64,000 nucleotides of DNA from Dyella_B acidisoli (GCF_049532895.1 NZ_CP064031.1:1240001-1304000); one strand, 5' to 3'; shown: positions 33,213 to 42,121, counted from the first letter of the stretch. Made by a program: numbers and translations. Notes: generated by a model from the sequence alone, not told the origin.

Positions 33213-34031
33213 ATGACCACGCGTTCATTTCGATGCGTTATTGCATCCGTCGTACTTGCCATGGCAGCGCAGGCTTCGTTCGCGCAGACACCGCAAACCG
33301 TCCAGCTCCAGAATCTCACCTGGACCGAACTGCGTGACCAAATCCAGGCCGGCAAGACCACCGTCATCATTCCCATCGGCGGTACCGAGCAAAGCGGTCC
33401 GTATATCGCCGTGGGCAAGCACAACGTGCGCGCCGAATACCTTGCGGACCGGATTGCGCAGAAACTTGGCAATGCTCTGGTCGCGCCGGTAGTGGCCTAC
33501 GTGCCGGAAGGCGGCTATGCGCCAACCACATCGCACATGCGTTTTCCCGGCACCATCACGATTCCCGATGATGTATTCGAGAAGTTGCTGGAATCGGCGG
33601 CAAACAGTTTCGCCGTGCACGGCTTTCGCAATATCGTCTTTCTCGGCGATCACGGTGGTTACCAGAAAGATTTGAAGCAAGTGGTGGCGCACCTCAATAA
33701 AGCGTGGGCGGGCACGAACGCGCGGGCAATTCTGCCGGCGGCGTATTACGAAACCTCTTCCGATGGTTATGCGCAAATGCTGCGCCAACATGGCATCCGC
33801 GACGATGAAATCGGCACGCATGCCGGTTTGGCCGATACGTCGTTGCAACTTGCCGTTGCACCGCAAATGGTGCGACAGAGTCAGCTGCGCAATGCACCCA
33901 AGCCAAGTGCTGCCGACGGTGTGTATGGCGGCGATCCGCGGCGTTCTACCGCAGAACTCGGTCAAATGGGCGTGGATGCTATAGTTTCGCGCACTGTCGA
34001 CGCTATCCGCCAAGCTACGGCGGCGCATTGA
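33213..34031 (+). CDS. exported creatininase-family amidohydrolase
   Basis: A 272-residue protein with a Sec signal (about 1-24, ending ASFAQ) and a creatininase fold. The metal-site motifs are present but altered: GGTEQSGPYIAVGKHN (usually E-x-HG-x-H...D), FLGDHGGYQKDL (usually GHGGN) and EIGTHAGLADTS (usually HAG-x-ETS). The family hydrolyses cyclic amides or formamides with two divalent metals. A signal peptide and loss of the first His (Ser in EQSGP) are unusual, so the true substrate may differ. It is followed 50 bases later by a beta-propeller gene, probably one operon. Confidence 0.85.
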   Translation: MTTRSFRCVIASVVLAMAAQASFAQTPQTVQLQNLTWTELRDQIQAGKTTVIIPIGGTEQSGPYIAVGKHNVRAEYLADRIAQKLGNALVAPVVAYVPEGGYAPTTSHMRFPGTITIPDDVFEKLLESAANSFAVHGFRNIVFLGDHGGYQKDLKQVVAHLNKAWAGTNARAILPAAYYETSSDGYAQMLRQHGIRDDEIGTHAGLADTSLQLAVAPQMVRQSQLRNAPKPSAADGVYGGDPRRSTAELGQMGVDAIVSRTVDAIRQATAAH

Positions 34032-34081
34032 TGTAAGTATCGAAGTGAATCGAACGTTTTCTCCAAATACGGGAATTTGCC

Positions 34082-35245
34082 GTGAAATTTGATCGTTTTG
34101 GGCGTCTTGCCTTGCGTGCCGGCGTGGTGCTGGCGGGTTTGTGTGCCACGGCCGTTGCAGCGGCGCAAACGGTGCAGACCGTGCCCGGTATGCCGCCGGT
34201 TTCCAACCCCAGCAATATGTACAGCAACGCGGGCTTCAACATGTTCAGCCCGGCCGTGGCGAATGCGCTGCCACGCATCTACGTGCCGAATCTGCGTTCC
34301 AACGACGTGTACGTGATCGATCCGAGCACCTTTCAGGTGGTCGACAAGTTTCCGGTCGGGCGCAGCCCGCAGCACGTGGTGCCGGCGTGGGATCTGAAAA
34401 CGCTGTGGGTGACCAACAACGCCGAAGGCCGTAACGATGGCAGCCTCACGCCCATTGATCCCTTCACTGGCAAGCCCGGCAAGGCCGATCCGGTCGATGA
34501 TCCGTACAACATGTACTTCACGCCCGATGGCAAGGAAGCGATCGTGGTGGCCGAAGCGTTCGCGCGCCTGGATTTCCGCGATCCGCACACCATGGCGTTG
34601 AAAACCCGCTTGCCCGCACCCGAATGCAAAGGCATCAATCACGCGGATTTCTCGATCGACGGCAAGTACGCCATCTTTACTTGCGAGTTTGGCGGCAAGC
34701 TGGTGAAGATCGACATGGTCAACCGCAAGGTGCTCGGCTACCTGCTGCTCAACAAGCACGGCATGCCGCAGGACATTCGTGTGTCGCCGGACGGCAAGGT
34801 GTTCTACGTCGCCGACATGATGGCCGATGGCGTGTATCTGATTGACGGCGACAGCTTCAAACAGATCGGCTTCATCAAGACCGGCGTGGGTACGCATGGT
34901 TTGTACCCCAGCCGCGATGCTACCAAGCTCTACGTGGCCAACCGCGGTTCGAACAAGGTGCATGGTCCACGCGGCGGTCCTGGCAGCGTGTCGGTGATCG
35001 ATTTCGCCACGCGCAAAGTAGTTGCCAATTGGCCGATTCCGGGCGGCGGCAGTCCCGATATGGGCAACGTCACGGCCGACGGCAAATGGTTGTGGTTGTC
35101 GGGTCGTTTCGATGATGTGGTGTACGCGTTCGATACCGCGACCGGCAAGGTGAAGATCATCAAGGTCGGCATGGAACCGCATGGCTTGGCCGTGTGGCCG
35201 CAGCCTGGGCGGTTTTCGCTGGGGCATACGGGCATTATGCGTTGA
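34082..35245 (+). CDS. periplasmic YVTN-type beta-propeller protein
   Basis: A 387-residue exported protein (signal about 1-28, ending TAVAAAQ) built of six or seven propeller blades. Each blade carries a repeat of the type IYVPNLRSNDVYVIDPSTFQVVDKFPVG or LYVANRGSNKVHG...VSVIDFATRKVVANWPI. This matches the YVTN/surface-antigen and cytochrome-d1-like propeller families. No haem or quinone ligand motif is evident. Such proteins often act as lactonases, scaffolds or partners of redox enzymes. It lies directly after the exported creatininase-like gene and ends at a strong terminator. Confidence 0.85.
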   Translation: MKFDRFGRLALRAGVVLAGLCATAVAAAQTVQTVPGMPPVSNPSNMYSNAGFNMFSPAVANALPRIYVPNLRSNDVYVIDPSTFQVVDKFPVGRSPQHVVPAWDLKTLWVTNNAEGRNDGSLTPIDPFTGKPGKADPVDDPYNMYFTPDGKEAIVVAEAFARLDFRDPHTMALKTRLPAPECKGINHADFSIDGKYAIFTCEFGGKLVKIDMVNRKVLGYLLLNKHGMPQDIRVSPDGKVFYVADMMADGVYLIDGDSFKQIGFIKTGVGTHGLYPSRDATKLYVANRGSNKVHGPRGGPGSVSVIDFATRKVVANWPIPGGGSPDMGNVTADGKWLWLSGRFDDVVYAFDTATGKVKIIKVGMEPHGLAVWPQPGRFSLGHTGIMR

Positions 35246-35249
35246 TGCA

Positions 35250-35278
35250 AAAAAAGGCCGGCAATGCCGGCCTTTTTT
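35250..35278 (+). terminator. rho-independent terminator
   Basis: AAAAAAGGCCGGC pairs with GCCGGCCTTTTTT around AAT, 5 bases after the stop of the beta-propeller gene. The A-rich left arm lets it work for the convergent fabV as well. Confidence 0.92.
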
Positions 35279-35303
35279 GTTGGTGCACGCGATAATGTTT
35301 CGC

Positions 35304-35330
35304 TCCCTCTCCCCTTCGGGGAGAGGGGAC
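35304..35330. repeat. short C/T-tract hairpin
   Basis: CTCCCTCTCCCCTTCGGGGAGAGGGGA forms a compact TTCG-loop stem just beyond the fabV stop. It is of the same type as the hairpins at 45763 and 32662. Confidence 0.5.
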
Positions 35331-35341
35331 TGGCTCGCGGA

Positions 35342-36547
35342 TTACAACTGCACTACGTCGAAACTCACATCCGGATTCACATCCGCGTTGTAATCCACAT
35401 CCTTGCGGTCAAACCCGAACAAGCGCAGGAACTCATTCTTGTAGCCGGCATAATCGGTGGTTTCCCACAGGTTTTGCGTGGTGACTTGCGACCACAGCGC
35501 CTTGCACGCTTGCTGCACGTCGTCACGCAATTCCCAATCGTCCAGGCGCAGGCGACCTTCTTCGTCGGTAGCTGGCGGCGTGCCATCGGCGCGGTACAGA
35601 ACATCGTGGAACAGACGGTTGGCCTGTTCGATGGTGCCTTCGTGCAGACCTTTCTCCTTCATGATGCGGAACACCATGGAGACGTACAGCGGAATCACCG
35701 GAATCGCCGAACTGGCCTGCGTCACCACTGACTTCATCACGCCTACGTAGGCATGCAAACCTTGCGCTTGGTAGCGCGCGCTGAGTTCGTGCGCGGTGTT
35801 GTCCAGGTGCTGCTTGGCTTGGCCAATGGTGCCGTGCCAATAGATGGGCCAGGTGATTTCCGTGCCGACATAGCTGTAGGCGACGGTGGTGGCGTTTTGG
35901 GCCAGCACACCGGCCTGGTTCAGTGCTTCGATCCACAGCGCCCAATCTTCGCCGCCCATCACGGTGACGGTGTCCTTGATTTCCTGTTCGGTGCCGGGTT
36001 CCACCGTCACCTGCACGACCGCGTCCTTGTTGGTATCCACCGACGATGCGGTGAACGGCTGGCCGATCGTCTTCAAGGATGAACGCACCACCTCGCCGCT
36101 ATCGGGCAGCTTGCGCACGGGCGAGGCGAGTGAATAGATCACCAGGTCGATCGGGCCGCCCATCTCGTTCTTGATCAGTTCGATGGCACGTGCGCGAGTC
36201 TCATTCGAGAACGCATCGCCATTGATGGAGCGCGCATACAGGCCGGCTTGCTTGGCAAGCTTGTCGAACGCGGCGGAGTTGTACCAACCGGCCGTGCCGG
36301 GCTTGGTTTCGCTCGAAGGCTTCTCGAAAAACACGCCCAGTGTCGCTGCGCCGTAACCGAAGGCCGCGGTGACCCGCGAGGCCAACCCGTATCCCGTGGA
36401 GGCACCGATGACCAGCACGCGCTTGGGACCTGTGGCGGAACCCACTTTGGCCTTGGTGATACCGATCTGCTCCTGCACGTTTTGTTCGCAACCGACTGGA
36501 TGCGCCGTGATGCAGATAAAGCCGCGAACCTTGGGATGGATGACCAC
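35342..36547 (-). CDS. fabV: enoyl-[acyl-carrier-protein] reductase FabV
   Basis: A 401-residue trans-2-enoyl-ACP/CoA reductase of the SDR superfamily, the last step of each fatty-acid elongation round. Landmarks are VIHPKVRGFICITAHPVGCEQNV at the N-terminus, the NADH-binding RVLVIGASTGYGLASR near residue 43, and the FabV-type active site Y-x8-K in IYWHGTIGQAK. The length is standard. FabV is triclosan-insensitive and is the usual enoyl reductase of xanthomonads. The start is GTG 36547 with GAGGG upstream. The N-terminal MVIHPKVRGF agrees with family members. Confidence 0.97.
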   Translation of the reverse strand: MVIHPKVRGFICITAHPVGCEQNVQEQIGITKAKVGSATGPKRVLVIGASTGYGLASRVTAAFGYGAATLGVFFEKPSSETKPGTAGWYNSAAFDKLAKQAGLYARSINGDAFSNETRARAIELIKNEMGGPIDLVIYSLASPVRKLPDSGEVVRSSLKTIGQPFTASSVDTNKDAVVQVTVEPGTEQEIKDTVTVMGGEDWALWIEALNQAGVLAQNATTVAYSYVGTEITWPIYWHGTIGQAKQHLDNTAHELSARYQAQGLHAYVGVMKSVVTQASSAIPVIPLYVSMVFRIMKEKGLHEGTIEQANRLFHDVLYRADGTPPATDEEGRLRLDDWELRDDVQQACKALWSQVTTQNLWETTDYAGYKNEFLRLFGFDRKDVDYNADVNPDVSFDVVQL

Positions 36548-36647
36548 GAAGAACCCTCAACTTTGAGCACAAGGGCGCCATTCTAAACGGCGAGGGGGAC
36601 CATTCGCTGCCGCAGGGAAGGGGGCCTTGCAGGTTCCCTCTCTTCAG

Positions 36648-37089
36648 CCTGATTAGCGTCTCGCCTCAGCTGGGTGTGTCGTGGTGTTGGGGTATTGCCT
36701 GCGGCGCTTTCGGTCGCGAAGCGACCGAGTCACTTTTCTTTGCTGGCCCAAAGAAAAGTAACCCAAAGAAATGGCCTGAAGAGCTCATGGCATTGCATCG
36801 GTTACAAGCCTGAAGGATGACGCCTTGCTTTGATCGTTGGCGGGCCCAGCTTCTACCGCGCCGCTATACCGCGAGGCGTCGAAGCATTGAGGGCTTAAAG
36901 CGCGCCCTCCGACAGGTTGAGCTTGGCTGAGATCTGCCCGATCTGCTTTAAGTCCTCAGCGCTTCGACGCCTCGCGGTATAGCGGGGACGTTGAACCATG
37001 GGCGAGCAACCACCTATCTAGCCATACACGTTCAGGCTTTTACCTTCCCCATGCTGTGAGCTTGTTAGGCCATTTCTTTGGGTTGGCAG
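36648..37089. repeat. dispersed repeat, left arm, with internal palindrome
   Basis: 36648-36748 is repeated in inverted orientation at 39551-39663 with small differences (shared GTCTCGCCTCAGCTGGGTGT and CACTTTTCTTTGCTGGCCC). Inside, a perfect 25-bp inverted repeat (36861-36885 and 36961-36985, core GCGAGGCGTCGAAGC) extends with mismatches to CTTAAAG and CTTTAAG. It looks like a non-coding interspersed element that later received two IS elements. No gene supported in 36548-37089. Confidence 0.7.
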
Positions 37090-38200
37090 ATTCAACCTCC
37101 AAGTGCATCAGCTGGCGCCAGTCCATCGCGAGCCTGGATGTAGTGCTCGAAGAACACCTCGGCCGGCGAACGCCAGCCGAGTGTCTTGCGAGGGCGAGTG
37201 TTGAACTCCCACGCAACGGCGTCCAGCTGCGCCTGGCTGTGCACGGACAGGTCTGTGCCTTTGGGGAAGTACTGACGTAGCAAGCCGTTGGTGTTTTCGC
37301 AGATGCCGCGCTGCCAGGGGCTGTGCGGGTCGGCGAAATAGATAGCCAGGCCGGTCCGTGCGCTCAGCGTGCGATGCAAGGCCATCTCCTTGCCTTGATC
37401 GTAGGTCAGCGTCTTGCGCAGCTCCTCGGGCAACGGAGTGAATGTACGGGCAAAGCCCTCCAACACGCCCAGTGCGGTGCTGTCCTCCACCTTGACCAGC
37501 ATCGTAAACAGGCTGTAGCGACACACCAGCGTGCCGATCGCCGAGCGGTTATGGCCGCCGATGATCAGATCCCCTTCCCAATGCCCCGGGAGCAGACGCT
37601 CGTTGGCCTCGGGCGGGCGCAGATGAATGCTGGGCAGGTCGGGCAAACGGCCACGGGTTTCGTCGCCTTGGCGCGTACGTCGGCGCGTCCCTCGGGCCTG
37701 CCGAAGTAGCCCGACGATCTGGCGGCGCAACTCGCCCCGCGGCATCGCGTAGATCGCGGTATAGATGGTTTCGTGGGACACCTGCATCGCCGCTTGCTCG
37801 GGGTAGCGTTCCCGCAGTGTGCGGGCGATCTGCTCCGGGGACCAGCGTTGGCGCAGCCAAGCATGAACGCGTGACCACAACGGCCCCTGCAGATCCAGCT
37901 TGCGCGCTACTCGTGGCTGGTGGCGTAAACGATGAGCGCGCCTCCCAGCACGGGTGGCATCGTAGCCACCGGCGATCCGTGGGCGTCCCATTGGGCCGCA
38001 CTCCTTCAACGCCTTGTAGCCATTACGCCGCAACTCACGGGTGATGGTGCTCTGTGCTCGCCCCAGGGCATCGGCAATGGCCCGGTCGCTCGTCTGCTCA
38101 TGCTTCATGGCCATGATCGCGCCACGCTCTTCGGCGCTCAGGTGCTCATACCTCCGCCTCATCCGCTTCTCCACTCAAGTGATGCACTTGAGTTTAGAAA
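37090..38200 (-). mobile_element. IS30 family insertion sequence
   Basis: The element has 21-bp imperfect terminal inverted repeats: 37090-37110 (ending AAGTGCATCA) and 38180-38200 (starting TGATGCACTT), with about 16 of 21 matching. It encloses one transposase gene and is inserted in the dispersed repeat that starts at 36648. Target duplication not resolved. Confidence 0.8.
37092..38162 (-). CDS. IS30 family transposase
   Basis: A 356-residue transposase. The N-terminal helix-turn-helix (LSAEERGAIMAMKHEQTSDRAIADALGRAQSTITREL) is typical of IS30. The DDE residues lie in HWEGDLIIG, TYDQGKEMA and PWQRGICENTNGLLRQYFPKGTDL. ATG 38162 with GGAG upstream is preferred, although a GTG at 38174 is in frame. 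The stop codon lies inside the terminal repeat, as is common in small IS. The frame is intact. Confidence 0.95.
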   Translation of the reverse strand: MRRRYEHLSAEERGAIMAMKHEQTSDRAIADALGRAQSTITRELRRNGYKALKECGPMGRPRIAGGYDATRAGRRAHRLRHQPRVARKLDLQGPLWSRVHAWLRQRWSPEQIARTLRERYPEQAAMQVSHETIYTAIYAMPRGELRRQIVGLLRQARGTRRRTRQGDETRGRLPDLPSIHLRPPEANERLLPGHWEGDLIIGGHNRSAIGTLVCRYSLFTMLVKVEDSTALGVLEGFARTFTPLPEELRKTLTYDQGKEMALHRTLSARTGLAIYFADPHSPWQRGICENTNGLLRQYFPKGTDLSVHSQAQLDAVAWEFNTRPRKTLGWRSPAEVFFEHYIQARDGLAPADALGG

Positions 38201-38226
38201 CCGCCGTTACTTTTCTTTGGGCCAGC

Positions 38227-39550
38227 CAGTACTGTCCGGTAAAAACACCCGTCACCATCGTTAACCGACTGATATTTCGTTAATAATCATCCGTTTCAGG
38301 GTGTCATCGATTTCAACCCCCCATTGCCGCAGGCTGGGCGACGTCACCTATCGAGGACGTCGCCATGCATGAAGGCCGCTATGTGTTCACGCAGCTCATG
38401 CAGCACTTGCCGATGCACACCTTTCGTCGGCTCGTCGCAAAGTTCGATGGCAACCGCTATGTGAAGCGATTTACCTGTCTCGATCAGTTCTTATGCATGG
38501 CCTTCGCGCAACTCACCGGGCGCGAAAGCTTGCGCGATATCGAGATCTGTCTGCGTGCCCATCAGGCCAAGCTCTATCACCTGGGCATTCGTGGGCGTGT
38601 GGCGCGCAGCACCCTCGCTGATGCCAACGAGCAGCGCGACTGGCGCATCTATGCCGAGTTCGCGCAGAGCCTGATTACCACTGCACGAGGCCTTTACGCC
38701 AACGACCCACTCGACATCGAGTTGGCGCACACCGCTTATGCCTTCGACTCCACCACCATCGAGTGTTGCCTGTCGATATTCCCGTGGGCGCGCGCCATGC
38801 ACCCCGACCGCGGTGGGATCAAGCTGCACACATTGCTTGATATTCGCGGCGCTATTCCCACCATGATTCATTTTTCCGAGTCGCGCCTGCACGACGTCAA
38901 CTTGCTCGATGCATTGATCCCTGAGCCGGGCGCCATCTACGTCATGGATCGCGCCTATCTCGATTTCGAGCGCCTTTATCGCCTTCATTGCGAAGGCGCC
39001 TTCTTCGTCATGCGTACCAAGAAAAACTTGCGCGTAAGGCGACGCTATTCGCATCCCGTCGCAGATCGCACGTGGATTGGTTGCGATCAAGCGGTGATGT
39101 TGACGCGGGATGTCGCCCGCACGAAGTACCCATGCCTCTTGCGTCGCGTGCGTGTACGCGACCCGCAAAGCGGGGTTTCCATCGTCCTACTGACCAACCA
39201 TTTCGCGCTTGGCGCGACCACCCTTGGCGCGCTGTATCGCCATCGCTGGCAGATCGAAATCTTCTTCAAATGGATCAAACAGCACCTACGCATCAAGGCG
39301 TTTTTCGGCACCTCGCCGAACGCAGTAAAGACGCAGGTGTGGATCGCCGTGGCGGTTTATGTGCTCATTGCCATCGTGCGCAAACGCCTTCAATTGACTG
39401 CCTCGCTCTACGAACTTCTACAGATTTTCAGCGTGACGCTTTTCGAGCAAACCCCGCTGGAATGCGCGTTGCGGCACAGAGATTTACAACTTACCGAGAG
39501 CGGTGACGCTAACCAATTGATTTTATTTGCCGATTAACCGGACAGTACTG
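38227..39550 (+). mobile_element. IS4 family insertion sequence with exact ends
   Basis: A 1324-bp element with perfect 14-bp terminal inverted repeats, CAGTACTGTCCGGT (38227-38240) and ACCGGACAGTACTG (39537-39550). The 8-bp target duplication GGGCCAGC flanks it at 38219-38226 and 39551-39558. The intact duplication suggests a recent insertion. It sits in the dispersed repeat next to the IS30 element. Confidence 0.93.
38365..39537 (+). CDS. IS4 family transposase (DUF4372 type)
   Basis: A 390-residue transposase. It has an N-terminal DUF4372-like domain (FDGNRYVKRFTCLDQFLCMAFAQLTGRESLRDIE), then a DDE core with AFDSTTIECCLSIFPWA (first Asp), AIYVMDRAYLDFERLY (second Asp) and the YREK-like YRHRWQIEIFFKWIKQHL (Glu). 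The stop codon overlaps the right inverted repeat. It is full length with an intact catalytic set, so probably active. Confidence 0.95.
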   Translation: MHEGRYVFTQLMQHLPMHTFRRLVAKFDGNRYVKRFTCLDQFLCMAFAQLTGRESLRDIEICLRAHQAKLYHLGIRGRVARSTLADANEQRDWRIYAEFAQSLITTARGLYANDPLDIELAHTAYAFDSTTIECCLSIFPWARAMHPDRGGIKLHTLLDIRGAIPTMIHFSESRLHDVNLLDALIPEPGAIYVMDRAYLDFERLYRLHCEGAFFVMRTKKNLRVRRRYSHPVADRTWIGCDQAVMLTRDVARTKYPCLLRRVRVRDPQSGVSIVLLTNHFALGATTLGALYRHRWQIEIFFKWIKQHLRIKAFFGTSPNAVKTQVWIAVAVYVLIAIVRKRLQLTASLYELLQIFSVTLFEQTPLECALRHRDLQLTESGDANQLILFAD

Positions 39551-39663
39551 GGGCCAGCAAAGAAAAGTGACTCGGGCTCTTTAGGGTCCGAAAGCTCCGA
39601 AAGCGCCGCAGGCAATGCCCCAACGCCACGACACACCCAGCTGAGGCGAGACACCAATCAGGT
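39551..39663. repeat. dispersed repeat, right arm
   Basis: Inverted copy of 36648-36748. The match starts at the IS4 target site (GGGCCAGCAAAGAAAAGTGA) and runs to CACCCAGCTGAGGCGAGAC. A short insertion near 39575 differs between the arms. Confidence 0.7.
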
Positions 39664-39795
39664 CTCCCCCGAGGAGAGAGGGAGCAACCGCACGTGGAGC
39701 TGAAGACACACGGTCCTTTAACGCTTCCAGTACCGGATATTCGTCATCCACGTCGCATAGTGAAGCTGTCCGTCCCCATCCGAGGGAGGTGCACC

Positions 39796-39966
39796 ATGCC
39801 TACCGGACGCAACGATTCCCACGACATCAAGCCGAAACAAGCCGAAGCGCCGTACGATCCGCACAAAAAACGCGGGCCGCCGCAACGCCTGGAAGACACC
39901 AACGCTGCCGGTGACGCGTTGAACGACACCGGCGAAGACAATCAGCGCCAGAAGGACGAAGAGTGA
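39796..39966 (+). CDS. small hydrophilic hypothetical protein
   Basis: A 56-residue protein, highly charged and Asn/Asp/Lys-rich (MPTGRNDSHDIKPKQAEAPYDPHKKRG ... NTGEDNQRQKDEE without hydrophobic residues), so likely disordered. ATG 39796 has GGGAGGT 5 bases upstream, a strong ribosome site that argues for translation. It is convergent with the ferritin-like gene, the two stops abutting. I recognise no family. Some stress-related small proteins have such composition. Confidence 0.6.
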   Translation: MPTGRNDSHDIKPKQAEAPYDPHKKRGPPQRLEDTNAAGDALNDTGEDNQRQKDEE

Positions 39967-41949
39967 TCACGCCCCGTCGGCAGTGAACCCCACTTTCGCG
40001 TGGCTGCCATCGCAGAACGGCTTGTTCTGGCTATGCCCGCAGCGGCACAGGTAGGCGCTGGTGACGCGCGCCACCATGCGGCCGGTGCCGCTGATGATTT
40101 CCAGATTGCCGCGCACACGCAGCGGGCCGTTCATTTGCGGATCGATCTGCAGCGGCCCATCGCGTGCGGTCAACTCCTCGTTCGACGTGCCCGTCGGGGG
40201 CTCGCCGCTGGCGTTGAATCCCACATCGTGATGCGAGCCATCGCAGAACGGTTTGTTCTTCGACGCACCGCAACGGCACAGCGTGGCGCGAAAACCGGCG
40301 GGCTTGCCGCCAAGGCGCAGATCGCCACGAAATGCATAAGGCCCCGCCTCACGCACTGCCGCGAGATTGACGGGTGGAGCAGATTCGTCGGGTCGCCCGT
40401 CGCGGCGTTTGTACTGGATGGCGCCGGAAGGGCAGGCATGTGCGATATCCACCAGCCTTTCCGCATCCATCGCATCGGGATAGAGCCATGGCCCTTGCAC
40501 GTTCGCAAGAAACACCTTCGGCGCACCGGTTACGCAGAAGCGCGCATGGATGCAGCGCTTGGCTTCGAAGCGCAGCGTGAGCTTTTCGCCCTCGACCTGT
40601 TCGATACCATCCTCCACGGTCGAAGCGGGTGCAGCTGGAGCCGGTGCAGCAGCAGGTGCAGGCGTCGACGCAACAGCCGACGGTGCAGGGCGGGAAAGGT
40701 CGAAGCCTTGCTCGGCCTGTTGCGCAAGATGTTTGAACACCGATGCCGCGGCGATAGTGCGCGGATCACCCGTTGCGGTCAGGCGTTCGGCCGCTTCCGT
40801 CAATTGCTGAAAACGCTCAAGGAAAAAGCGGCGTGCGCTGGGGCCAGGCGGTAAGGGGGATGTGTCACGCAAGGTGATGAAGGTGACGCCCGCATGACAG
40901 TCCGGATTCGACGGCCCTGCTGGAAGTCGCGCCGCGCGCTCGGCCAACGGTGCCAACGCACGCATCAAGCCAATGCCGAGATCGAGCGACAGGCATTTGT
41001 CCGGATCGGGCGCTGGCACTGCATACGTGTAGGCAAGCAGGCGCTGCATCAAACCGTAGGCGGCATTGGCCAGGTCGACGGCAGCGATGGCATCTTCATT
41101 TTCCAGCCACACGCGCCCCTCGGGACGCGGTGGACGGCGCAGCACCGGATTGGTGGCGGCAGGGAAGGCTGGCTTGAATGAAGCATCGGCAGCGAGCAAA
41201 GCCTGATATTCCGAGCGGATCGCCGCGAAACGCTGGTAATGCGAATTCTCGGTATTTTCCTGTGCACCTTCGCCCTGGGTAATGATGGATTCGAACGCGG
41301 CCAACGCTGTCTTCAGACAGATGACTTTGTTCGCGCCGGGCAGCGATACCTCTGCTTTGGATAACTGCAGGGCAGGGTTGCCGCACATGGCACCGGCTTC
41401 GCCATGCTTTTCGACCATGCCGCGCAGGCCATTACCCAAGGTTTGATAAAACTCGCCCACCGTCTCGTAGTTGATGCCCATCGGCGTAAGGCGCGGGCCG
41501 TTTGCCCCGCGCACGAAGTGGCGCTCGGGCTCGAAGCCTTCGCCATCCGGTTCGGTAGAGTCGGCCGGACGCTCCAGGTAGATGAAGTGCTGCAGCGTCG
41601 CCATGTTGAACGGCGCCAGCTTCACCACCACACCGGCAGGCAGATAACCCGGGTCGAGCGGAAAGTTCGAGCGCCCGAGGCGTGGCGCGCCACCCAGCGC
41701 CACGGTGATGTTCCACACCGACATCAGATGGCCCATCTCCTCGATGGCCACTTGCAGGATGCTGCGTTTCCAGCGCGTGACCGCTTCGAGTTGCTCTTGC
41801 GTGATGCCTTCGTTCACCGACGTCTTCAGCGAGAACGCTGCGTACAGATAGGTGCACATCAAACAGTGTTCGAGTTCTGCTGCTTCGTATAGCGCATGCA
41901 GCGCCTGCTCGCGGCTTGGAACGGTATGCGCGGGGGTGTAGCTGACCAC
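39967..41949 (-). CDS. ferritin-like / Fer4 / double-CDGSH fusion protein
   Basis: A 660-residue multidomain iron protein. Residues about 1-220 form a ferritin-like domain of the VioB/iminophenylpyruvate-dimer-synthase type, with metal-ligand pattern E-x2-H (ELEHCLMCTYLYAAFSL) and EEMGHLM. A Pro/Ala linker lies near residue 430. Residues about 460-520 hold a Fer4_19-type cluster site (RCIHARFCVTGAPKVF...ACPSGAIQ). Two CDGSH domains follow (CRCGASKNKPFCDGSH and CRCGHSQNKPFCDGSH), each with the C-x-C...C...H [2Fe-2S] ligands. The start is GTG 41949 with GAGGGAA upstream. It probably has a redox or oxidase role. Substrate unknown. Confidence 0.9.
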   Translation of the reverse strand: MVSYTPAHTVPSREQALHALYEAAELEHCLMCTYLYAAFSLKTSVNEGITQEQLEAVTRWKRSILQVAIEEMGHLMSVWNITVALGGAPRLGRSNFPLDPGYLPAGVVVKLAPFNMATLQHFIYLERPADSTEPDGEGFEPERHFVRGANGPRLTPMGINYETVGEFYQTLGNGLRGMVEKHGEAGAMCGNPALQLSKAEVSLPGANKVICLKTALAAFESIITQGEGAQENTENSHYQRFAAIRSEYQALLAADASFKPAFPAATNPVLRRPPRPEGRVWLENEDAIAAVDLANAAYGLMQRLLAYTYAVPAPDPDKCLSLDLGIGLMRALAPLAERAARLPAGPSNPDCHAGVTFITLRDTSPLPPGPSARRFFLERFQQLTEAAERLTATGDPRTIAAASVFKHLAQQAEQGFDLSRPAPSAVASTPAPAAAPAPAAPASTVEDGIEQVEGEKLTLRFEAKRCIHARFCVTGAPKVFLANVQGPWLYPDAMDAERLVDIAHACPSGAIQYKRRDGRPDESAPPVNLAAVREAGPYAFRGDLRLGGKPAGFRATLCRCGASKNKPFCDGSHHDVGFNASGEPPTGTSNEELTARDGPLQIDPQMNGPLRVRGNLEIISGTGRMVARVTSAYLCRCGHSQNKPFCDGSHAKVGFTADGA

Positions 41950-42007
41950 GGCTGCTTCCCTCTCGATGTGAGAAGAGAAAGGTACACCGATTGGGATTTT
42001 TGTGGCC

Positions 42008-42023
42008 CTCCCAAAAGTGGGAG
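42008..42023. promoter_or_regulatory. palindrome upstream of ferritin-like fusion gene
   Basis: CTCCCA-AAAG-TGGGAG, 59 bases upstream of the GTG start at 41949. It could be an operator. The rest of 42024-42121 shows nothing I can name. Confidence 0.35.
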
Positions 42024-42121
42024 TTGTGTTTCGTCTTGAACTACATAATCACGAAAACGAGTTGTCTCTCCAGGGCACAGATATCTACGCAACTTCCGAA
42101 TTCGTAAAACGCAGCCTCAAG

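Noticed and set aside
33962..35227. 421-codon open frame on the minus strand
   Set aside because: It lies antisense to the beta-propeller gene, is His/Arg-rich with no recognisable domain, and is the usual shadow frame of a GC-rich gene.
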